This document shows, in pieces, positions 37,271-46,457 of a DNA stretch of 64,000 nt (positions are counted from its first letter, which is position 1; each line of letters opens with the position of its first letter). The position numbers and the translations under genes are program-made. The stretch covers positions 2,406,501 to 2,470,500 of the forward strand of contig CP126205.1 of NCBI GenBank assembly GCA_030272155.1, written 5' to 3'. Origin of the DNA: Tetradesmus obliquus (Eukaryota; Chlorophyta; Chlorophyceae; Sphaeropleales; Scenedesmaceae). The notes below the pieces were generated by a model. It had not been told where the DNA came from, ran no database searches, and saw only the letters and a list, made by a program, of their open reading frames with translations.

Positions 37271-38478
37271 GGGGTAACGGCGGCAGCCGCAGCAGAGGTA
37301 AGGAGAGCATTGCATGGCTCTACCATGAGCTACGCCATGTGAAGTCGCCAGGCCCCCGTTGAAGGCTTTTAGCTGTGATCCAAAGGTGGTCACAGTTGCA
37401 GGCAGTGCAGCCAGAAGCGACGCTTGACTCATGAGCTGTGTGTCATGTGTTGTGCATCCATCAAAACGCACGTCTAGGCGCAGCACCACCAGCAGCAGCA
37501 GCAGCAGCAGCAGCAGGGCTGTGTGGCCTGCTGTTGGTCCTCACCTCTTGCCCCCGTACAGCGCGTAGTATGGCAGCAGCTTGTGGAACTTGCAGTTGTG
37601 CAGGGAGGCAGATGCGCCCTGCTGCACCCTGCACAGCAGCGGTAGCAGCAGCAGCAGCAGCAGCAGCGGTATGCATAAGCAGCTCTAAAAACTTTGCAGT
37701 TGAGCAGCAAGGCAGACGCGCCTGGCTGCACCCTGCACAGCACATGTGCCGCAGCAGCAAGGCAGACGCGCCTGGCTGCACCCTGCACAGCACATGTGCC
37801 GCAGCAGCAAGGCAGACGCGCCTGGCTGCACCCTGCACAGCACATGTGCCGCAGCAGCAAGGCAGACGCGCCTGGCTGCACCCTGCACAGCACATGTGCC
37901 GCAGCAGCAAGGCAGACGCGCCTGGCTGCACCCTGCACAGCACATGTGCCGCAGCAGGACGACTGCCCTTTGGGTCCACTGAGCATGGCTTGATATGTGA
38001 GCTGTTGTGCCCTGCTGCGCGCATTTTGACTGTCTGAGCAGCTGTATATGTGCATGCATGCACTTGCAGGTTGATGTAATGGAAGGACTGAGCGCGAGCC
38101 TGTGGTGGGTGTGTGCAACCGCCACTGCTTCCGCTGTTGCTGCTGCTGCCGCCGCACCTGTTTATGAGGTGTCGTGCTGCTGCTGGGGCCACGTCCTCAA
38201 ACATCTCCACCACCAGACGCCCTGCGAGGTGCGGCAGGCACCAAGTTGCAATGGTTTGGTCAAATAAAGAGAATGGAATGCAATGGATAAGCCACTCACA
38301 AGCATACAAGGGGACAGGTAGGCCACACAGTGGATACTTGCAGGAACCCATCAAGCAAGACCATGACCTGGGAGCCACTGCTCCAGTTGACGGCGTATAG
38401 CCGCCACACACGCTGGCGCTGCTGCTGCTGCTGCTGCTGCTGCTGCCGAAGGCACTCATTGCCGTTGATCCCAGTAGC

Positions 38479-38529
<51 letters not shown>

Positions 38530-39490
38530 CATCCATGCTCGTTGTTGTCCACGCTGAGGTCCAAGAAGATGTGCGGCCGCTGACTTGCCGGGGTCAGGCA
38601 GCGCCACAAAAGCCCTGCCCCAACAACCCCACACAGATGCACAAAGAAACCTGCTGCTGCTGCTGCTGCTGCCAGCACTCACCCACGCTCCTGCTGTCCA
38701 CTGAGAAGTGCATGAAGCTGTCAGCTGCCATGCCGCAGTGTCAGCCAGCCGCAAGAACCCTACAAAGATGCACATAACTGCTGCTGCTGCTGCCGCACGG
38801 ATGTACATAACTGCTGCTCACCCACGCTCCTGTTGTCGACTGATAGGTCCAGGAAGATGTGCGGCCGCTGACTGTCGGGGTCAGGCAGTGCCACCACCAC
38901 ACCGGATGAGGCAGACTGCAGCAGCAGCAGCAGCAGCAGCAAGCAAGCAAGGCAGGGAGTGAGGGATCATGTCAGGGTCAGGCAACGCCACACCACGCCA
39001 GACGAAGCAGACTGCAGCAGCAGCAGCGAGGGAGGTAGGTTATGCAAGGACGGCATGGGATGAGGCAGGCGCAGCGTGCAGGGGAGGGCACAAGCAGCAG
39101 CATGCAGGTCATGCTGAGCAACTGGCTGCACTGGACCAGACCACGTCAAGCTGGGTGCTTCAGGAACACATGGGGCTGCACAACTACTATTCAAAGCATC
39201 CAAGCGTAAAGTTATGTCAAGATGCTTGTGAACCAAGGCTGGGGATGCAGCTACTGTGCGCCTGCAGGAACAGCAACAGCAGCAGCTAAAGCAAGTGCAC
39301 AGCCAAGCCTGCTTGCTCTGCTGCACTCTCCTATTCGCACCTGCTTCGCTCGCTCCAGGTCAGGATGCACGCCAGTCTCCAGAAACTTTTCCATGTTCTT
39401 CTTTAGCTCCTTGCTTGTGTAGCTTGTCTTGGCACGCCCGCTCCGGTGCGCTATCGCTTCCCCGACGAACCGAGTGCCGCCTTTACCCAT
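34825..39490 (-). CDS. Divergent cyclophilin-type PPIase protein
   Basis: Exons by frame: 39341-39490, 38822-38915, 38158-38221, 37545-37628, 36588-36735, 36131-36253, then about 35456-35555 and a final block to 34825. The start MGKGGTRFVGEAIAHRSGRA is followed by HIFLDLSVDNRSVGRLVVEMFEDVAPAAARHLINR, the N-terminal strand-helix of cyclophilins, then FHKLLPYYALYGGK (usual FHRxIPxFxxQGGD) and DGSDFAICLGKCLTMDETHQVVG. The catalytic Arg of FHR is Lys and the QGGD is replaced, so isomerase activity is doubtful; a ligand-binding or scaffold role is possible. A C-terminal extension (EALAKETPEAAAARLKQQ, then an Ala/Ser/Glu-rich tail) is not part of the fold. The direct reading meets TGA at about 35454, so either the protein ends there or an unseen junction leads into the 34825-35450 frame. 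Introns are full of echoes. Confidence 0.7.
35735..36510 (-). repeat. Echoes of cyclophilin exons 6 and 7
   Basis: Copies of GSHESLDEALAKExPEAA at 35736-35792 (source 35480-35555), of DTPLxAVKIVxCGNTNAQ at 35998-36052 (source 36131-36190), and of VVRQGLDxLDLL at 36322-36365 and 36455-36497 (source 36200-36253). Each lies in an intron beside its source and carries the relevant splice junction. Confidence 0.75.
36680..37290 (-). repeat. Four-copy array: cyclophilin exon 5 start plus CAG tract
   Basis: The minus-strand segment encoding GGQGVPLNSRLQHM, preceded by a (CTG/CAG) run of 12-20 repeats and an acceptor, occurs at about 36680-36780, 36828-36957, 37005-37110 and 37155-37270. Only the lowest-coordinate copy continues into the full exon 5. 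Intervening 100-150 bases are also similar, so the unit is about 150-170 bp. Confidence 0.85.
37704..37955 (-). repeat. 50-bp tandem array of a cyclophilin acceptor, 5 copies
   Basis: The anchor CACATGTGCCGCAGCAG recurs at 37741, 37791, 37841, 37891 and 37941, an exact 50-base spacing, with near-identical units. On the minus strand each unit contains a CTGTGCAG acceptor and the first 25-30 bases of exon 4 (source at 37628). Because 50 is not a multiple of three, successive acceptors shift frame. Confidence 0.92.
38535..39020 (-). repeat. Echoes of cyclophilin exon 2
   Basis: FLDLSVDNxxx with LPDPGK upstream recurs at 38537-38615 on the donor side of the real exon (38822-38915). ASSGVVWRCLTLT recurs at 38972-39016 on the acceptor side. 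The exon is echoed at both ends. Confidence 0.75.
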
Positions 39491-40254
39491 GATGAATACG
39501 AAACTCAAACTTTTGTTTGTTTGCAGTGCGACGGAATGCAAGGAGTGCACGAGCAGCTGTGCTTGAACTTCTCAAGTAGGGTTGCTGCTGCTGTTGTTGT
39601 TGTTTGGTGTGTCCGTGTGTGTGAGTTCACGGCTGTGATCTTGTATACATCCAACAGCAGAAGTCATTAGCCATGCTCTAGTACAGTGGTCTACATGCTG
39701 CAGCATTCAAGCCAAGTGACAGACGCCCTGCGTTTGAACCCCTGGGACCTGACACCATGCAAAATAAGACAGTTACACCTGGAACTCGGAACACCGCACT
39801 AAACCAATGCACGCCAACCGCCTGCTTAACCACTTTTGTACACGGCGGTGCTGACTCACCCACAGCAACAAAAAATTGCATTCAGGCCAGGCTCTGTCCT
39901 CAGCGCCGCAGGCATGCCAGCCTGGGCATTGCCAGGCTGGGCATAAGCTGGTACAGCACTGCCAGGCAGCTCATGAGGACCCAGAATCTTCCACACCATG
40001 CCGTAAAACAAGCCCTAGCAGTGTGAAGTTGGCTGATGAGGCCCCCAGCGACTCCAGCTGCCGCGCAGGCCTGATGCAGCACCTGAGAGACAGCAAGTGA
40101 CTCGCCCATCATACCTGCCATCTGAACAAACAAGCTGTGCAGCTTATGAGGCCATGAGGGGCTCCACCAGCTGCCGCTCAGCTGCCCCTGACAGCAGTTG
40201 CAAAGGAAAATGCTTCTCTAGTGTAGTTGATTTGAAAACAATAAGCTGCACCGC
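39491..40254. other. Intergenic region downstream of VPS20
   Basis: Contains decayed copies of the VPS20 last exon (below) and a minus-strand TGTAA at 39773-39777. The stretch 39491-39700 should hold the cyclophilin promoter; no TATA box stands out. Confidence 0.4.
40035..40195 (-). repeat. Two echoes of the VPS20 terminal exon
   Basis: Past the VPS20 stop, the sequence GAGCGGCAGCTG...GAGCCCCTCATGGCCTC and a stop recurs at 40148-40190 (ERQLVEPLMAS), with a weaker copy at 40037-40080. As with ENGase, duplication of the gene's very end lies harmlessly downstream. Confidence 0.75.
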
Positions 40255-40337
40255 TCAAGAGGCCATGAGGGGCTCCTCCAGCTGCCGCTCAGGCTCCTCC
40301 TGTGCTGCTTCCTCAGCCTCCACCTGCAGCAACAGCA

Positions 40338-40375
<38 letters not shown>

Positions 40376-41251
40376 GGCGTTGCATTGATGCGTTGAGGGA
40401 GCTGCAGCCTCAGCCCCCACCTGCAGGCACACAGACTACAGCACGCACAAGCATGGCTGCTGCATGTGAAGTTATGCTTGGTCAACATCACGCGCACACG
40501 TTCTAGCTGCTACCAAACAGCCGCCCGCCAGCCAGCACAACACCGCTCAGCTAGCTGCGACACGTTGGACAGCATGAGAGGCCACAAACATGCTGTTCAG
40601 GACTTTGTATCTCTCCTGTTGTGACTCATACTAGCCGCGAATAGTGCCCCAACCCGCATGTGACTACCCTGAAACCAACAAGCAGTAGGCAGCCGCATGC
40701 AGTCTGCAGCACGGCAGCAGTCACAGGCCAACCCCACACTCCTCCATCGCTCACCAAGGTTTGTGGTACATCTGGCAACTCTTCCAGCTCTGCTTCTGCT
40801 TCTTCTGCCACTGCCGGCTCCGCTGCTGCTGCTGCTGCTGCTGCTGCCGCCTCTGCTGCCGCCTTTTGCTGCTGCTGCTGCTCCTCTGACACTGGTACAC
40901 TAGGCAGCTCTGCTGCCTCTTCTGCTGCTGCCATCTCCTCAAGCATGCGAAGCTCATCTTGTACTGCTTTTTGGTCGATGTCGTCGAGCTGACCGCTGAT
41001 GACGTCCTGCACCTTGTCCTGCAAGCAGCAGGAGGAGCAGCAGCAGCAGCAGCAGCAGCGCCAGCGTCAGAGGAGCAGTCAAAGCAGTGACAGCAGGACT
41101 TCAGCAGCAGTGATAGCAGTGTACTGCCCTGGGTGTGCATGAGCCTCCTCCTGCTGCTGCTGCTGCTGCTCCGTACCTGGTACTCCTTGGCCTCTGCTGT
41201 CTCATCCATGAGCTTCTGGATGTCATCCAGCGGCATCTGCAGCAGCAGCGG

Positions 41252-41312
<61 letters not shown>

Positions 41313-41584
41313 CGGAGCAGCACCAGCAGGGGTGCACACCAGTCGGCCCAGCAGCAGTGTAGCGCCACCACTGGCTAATTAGAACCAGGCAAGGGGCAGC
41401 AGCTGTTGCCGCAGCAGCACACAAGTACGGGGCCGCGTGCAGGCTCTCAGGCGTGCCACCCCTGAAAGGCGCTTCTGCTGTTTCTTGTGATGCACTGCTG
41501 TGGCCGCCACCACTGCCACATGATGAAACACAGGGTTGGCAAGGTTATGGCAACATTGCTGCTGCATGCAAGACTGGCCAGTTG

Positions 41585-41626
<42 letters not shown>

Positions 41627-42129
41627 ACTGCAGTCAGAGGCTGGCCCCGCACCTCCTGCTGCGCCTGCTTGAGTGCGTCGTTGCCCTGCTTGAGTGCTGC
41701 CATGACGTTGCCCTGCTGCTTGGTCAGCTCCATGTTGGACAGCTGCGCAGCAGCACAGAGTGAAAGATTAAAAAAGGTTCGGCGGCACATGCGTGTTGAG
41801 GTTGAACAAACATTTATCACCAGAGCGCCTCCTATTCAACTCCCTCAACTCAGCCATTCCAAAACTGTTGCTGCATACGCTAAGCAACAAGCACGTGACA
41901 GCATCCCAAGACCACCACAAACCCTAAGCCCTTACACAACCCCATGATGCAAAACCCCATCAAACCCACCATGTCCTCCACATTCATCAGGTATGCTTGC
42001 ATGCTGGCCAGCTGGTGCTCGCTGAGCCGCTTCTTCTTGAGCGCCAGCAGTGCACGCTCCTTTTTGTTTTGGGCCACCAGCTCCCGGGCCACTGCTACAT
42101 TGGCTGCAATGCGCTGCTCCAGCTGCAGG

Positions 42130-42168
<39 letters not shown>

Positions 42169-42845
42169 GCACGGCGCGTTTTGAAATGGTAGTGTGTGAG
42201 AATGTCTCGGAGCAGATGCGTGCTTCGTTTGCAGGGGATACTTTGCACGTGCTTCAATGTGCAGCGGTGAGATGCACATATGTCGCATGTACTGCGCATG
42301 TAATTTCAGAGGGACCGCTGCTGCACATGCTGATGTAGGGCTGGTGACTTATTGGTGCTGCTGCTGGTCCTGCAGCTCCTGCTGTCAGAAGGCTGAGCAG
42401 ACAGCTTGACCCCCTTTGCCAGCAGTTCCAACGCATCTGCAGCAGCAGCTGTCCAGCATGCTGCATGCTGCTTCATACTGCAGTGCATGACCTACCAGCT
42501 TTGACTGGTCCTCCATCTTCTTCCGCTGCGCTTTGAGTGACAGCACGGCTCTGTCATGGTCTGTGATTGTGGCCCTGCGACACACACCAGCAGCAGGAGG
42601 CAATGCAATGGCAGCAGAAAGGTGAACAGAACCTCTTGCTGTTGAGCAGAGCAGCTGGTGCAGCTTGTGATGGTGGCTTGAAAACACACACCTACAGCTG
42701 CACGTGGCAGTCCTGCAAGTTGAACAGGGCCTCTGCTGTTCTGTCACGCAGCTGCTGCAGCTTATGCGTTGACCAAAAGCAGCAGTAGATGCCGTTGACC
42801 GGCGTACCTGTCGTTCTTTTTCGAGCTACTGATGAGGTTGCCCAT
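40255..42845 (-). CDS. VPS20: ESCRT-III subunit VPS20/CHMP6
   Basis: VPS20 starts ESCRT-III assembly on endosomal membranes for multivesicular-body sorting. Seven exons join in frame: 42808-42845, 42496-42574, 41970-42122, 41653-41742, 41177-41236, 40755-41018 and 40255-40323, giving 250 residues (family about 200-220). It begins MGNLISSSKKNDR, an N-myristoylation signal typical of CHMP6. RAVLSLKAQRKKMEDQ and VAQNKKERALLALKKKR form the basic core helices, then IQKLMDETAEAKEYQ and a C-terminal LPSVPVSE / LEELPDVPQT, MIM-like Pro motifs. The extra length comes from a Glu/Ala/Gln-rich linker in exon 6. This gene has few or no echoes in its internal introns, in contrast with allantoinase next to it. 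Confidence 0.88.
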
Positions 42846-43363
42846 GGTGAAGCTGTGTCAGCAGAAGTCAGAAGGCCTAGTCACTTGCAGTGTTGTACGC
42901 CTGTAGCAGCTGCTGATCCAGAGCTGAAGGGTCTAAACGAAGTCTAAGACGTTTGAAAGCACCGTTGAGCTGTCAAGAGGCGAGTAGTGAGGCGCAGCTA
43001 TGAACAAGCAAACTGTGCAGCTTGGGACTGGGACTGGAGAACCTCAGACAACGCATGCATCACATCAGCCGGCGATCGGGACTACATTTGAACCAGCTGG
43101 AACGTGAAAGCAGCTCTTTGTGCTTTGCAACATGCGGATGACAAGTGTCAGGCATTCTGTCAAAACATGTGCGCATCCTCGGTGCATGCAACCCCTGTAA
43201 GCGGCACAGGTTCGTTGATTCATAGCAGACTTCAAAGCTCGTGCAAGTTTGTGTTGGCTGCTTTCGTGTGTGTGCGTGTATGGTGGGATAATCACGTGGC
43301 TCAGCACTACAACAGTGCAGCCGGCTTCGTTCATATCTGCCTGCACTGTATTGATCAAGACTG
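42846..43363. promoter_or_regulatory. Head-to-head intergenic region, VPS20 / allantoinase
   Basis: 518 bases between divergent start codons, probably containing both promoters. No recognised motif. Confidence 0.4.
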
Positions 43364-46298
43364 ATGGCGCTGGATACGCATATGATCCTCATTATCCTGG
43401 CAGCGAATGTCATCGCTGCTGGCGTCCTGTATCAGCGCTTGGACAGCCTGGGGTACTCCGTGCCCTTCAAACATAGCGTAGAAGCGATATATGAGAAGCT
43501 TGGAATCTATCATGCAGCGTATCCGCAGTGCGGGCAGCTGCAGGACACCATGTTCATCCTCACTAGCAGCAGGGTGGTGCACCCTGATGGAGTGAGGCCC
43601 GGAGCAAGTGAGGATCAGAGCAGCCTATGCAGCTTCGCAAATGATGCTACGTAAACTGATGAATCAAGCAGTTGCACGGCTTGCATGGCTTCGAAGACAG
43701 GATGTAGTGCATGTCGTGTGCTGTTGCGCAGCTGAAAGCAGTTTGAATTTGATGCCTCAAGCAAACGCATATGTGACGCAATGCCTGCGCTGCTTTGACA
43801 CCCATACCTGATAAATCTGATGGGACTTTGCAGTCTGCCACGCAAGACGTGCCACCACCGTTGCATCACACTGCAGCAGTGCTGTCCAATGCCTGTGTCC
43901 TGCAGTCACCATACGGGGCGGCAAGATCGTTGATGTGTCTGACAAGCTTCCTGCAAGGCCTCACTCCTACTGCTGCTGTTGTTGCTGGCCGTGATGCGTG
44001 CCCATGTGCTGTGTCCTGCAGTCACCATTCGTGGCGGCAAGATTGTGGATGTGTCCGACAAAGTTCCTGCAAAGCCGCGGTACTCGGTGCTTGACTACAA
44101 ATACGCAGTCATCTCCCCTGGCGTGATCGACGTGCACGTGCACATGAACGAGCCGGGCCGGGAGCACTGGGAAGGTGAGCAGCAGCAGCAGCAGCAGCAG
44201 CAGCAGTGGGAGTGCTTGCAGACTATGATTTGTGGTGCTTGGCAGCAGGTGCAACCAGCATACATGAGCTGGCAAGCAGCAGGATGTGCTTGCAACGGCA
44301 GTTGGTGCGACTGACTGCTATAGTAGTGCAAGGATACTGTCCGTCTGTCTTGCGCAGTCACTGTATTCTTTGCGTACTGCACTGAATGCAGCTCTTGTTG
44401 CATGATCACGATCGAATGGCACCATTGCTGTGCCTGTGCATTTGGTGCTTGTCTGCAGGAGATGGGCACAGCAGCAGCAGCAGCGGGCGGCAGCACCACA
44501 GGGATAGACATGCCGCTCAACAGCAACACTAATAATTCCAAAGTCGCCCGTCTCACTCACTGGATGTGCTTGTTGGGTATTGTTTGAAAGGGCGCTTTCG
44601 TTTGTGATATGCGGCAGCGAAGTGTCGCAATGACTGTGCTTTATCTGCTGCTGTGCAGGCATGGAGACAGGCACAGCAGCAGCGGCGGCTGGTGGCAGCA
44701 CCACAGTAGTAGACATGCCCCTCAACAGCAACCCCTGCACCACCACTGCAGAGCTGCTGAAGGAGAAGATGAAGGTTGCAGAGGTGCGGCTGTGCCCCGT
44801 TTTGATACGATATTGTTAGTAACAGCAAAATAACATGCGACGGCTGCCTCTAGGCATTCGCCATGCAAAGGTTGGATGGTCGCACACCTGACGCAGTTCG
44901 ACATTGCTGCAGCTCGGAACGCTGCTTGTAGATGTGCCAGTCTCGCGCATGCGCTGCTTGTCCCTGCACAGCCCGCACTGCATCACCAGCGCAGCACCTC
45001 TGCAGCAGAAGATGGGGCGGCATCACACACAAATTGCTCATTGTGTTAGGCAATGCACTCCATGTTCACCTGCTGGTCTTCCATCTCGACAAAGCATCTG
45101 CCATCTTTGGCATGTGCTGGTGTATGTATTAATCGCAGGCCAAGGCCAAATTCAATGTGGGGTTCTGGGTTGGCATAACACCCAACAACGCACACAACTG
45201 CTGACTGAATGTTTGCAGTGCACACTCGGTATCTTCACTTATGTTCGACGACTTTGCTGTGGTGCATGCCTGCAGGCCAAAGCCAAAGTCAACGTTGGGT
45301 TTTGGGGCGGCATAACACCGGACAACGCACACAACGACGAAGTGCTCTGGGGCATGCTGAAAGCAGGGGCCCTCGGCTTCAAGAGCTTCCTGGCTCCCTC
45401 GGGGATCAGCGATTTTGCAAATGTGTCCCGCAGCGACGTGGCTGGCGCGATGCACTTTTTGCTGAGCAAGGGCGCTCCCTTCTTCGTGCATGCGGAGCTG
45501 GTCACTGATGTGGAGCAGGCAGAGGTGAGTGGGGATGTTTTGTGGTGCTTTCCATTGGTTGTTTGCATTTCAGTTGCTGAGCCACAGGGACGGGCTGCAA
45601 CATGCATGGCGGCTGGGCCCCCGCAAGGGTCAAGGCAGGGTCGCTGGGCTTCAAGAGCTGCCTGGCTCCCTTGGGGATTGAATAAAATTTCTCATTGTGC
45701 ATCGACGTGGCTGGCGCATTGCACTGTTTTCGTGCATGTGGAGCTGGTCACTGATGTGGAGCAAGCAGAGGTAAGTGGGGATGGTGTTGGCGTTTTCAGC
45801 GGTTCACCAATGGATGGAGACAGGCTGCGACATGCATGGCAATCCACCTCTTGATCAGCGGTGTCACTGGTACATACCAGTTTATGTAATCTTGTGTTGA
45901 TATATGACAGTTTTAGCCATGGTAAATGCACAACCGTTCACCTGCAAGCAATGCTGTGTTGTAATGCACGCCACTGCAGGAGAACCCCGACCCCCGCAAG
46001 TACTCCACCTACCTTGCAACCCGCCCAGCCAAGTTTGAAGAAGATGCAGCTCACATGCTGATCGATGTGCTTGTTGAGGAGCACATCCCGCCCACGCGCG
46101 GCTTCTTCCTTCATATCGCGCATCTCGGAGATGCCAAGAACATTGAAGCGTTCAGGGTGAGCAGCAGCAGCAGCAGCAATATTGCTGCATGATTGCAGCA
46201 TAACATGCTTTTTGAACTCGAGGTGTTTGGGGTCAGCAGCTGCAGCACGAGTGCAGCAACATGGATCACCGAGAATGCAGGTGCTAGGGCCTGATGCA

Positions 46299-46331
<33 letters not shown>

Positions 46332-46415
46332 CCACCCAACATCTGTCAAGCGCCGGCTGCCCCTCGGTGTGGAAAGGTGTCCGCACTACCTGCTGTTCTC
46401 ATAGCATAGCCTCTG

Positions 46416-46457
<42 letters not shown>

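Noticed and set aside
37704..37955. CRISPR-like regular repeat
   Set aside because: The 50-bp units are contiguous with no unique spacers, and the genome is eukaryotic.
37694..37993. Repetitive open frames on both strands encoding ADAPGCTLHSTCAAA-type repeats
   Set aside because: They arise from the 50-bp tandem array, which is open in several frames; the underlying signal is the duplicated acceptor of the cyclophilin gene.
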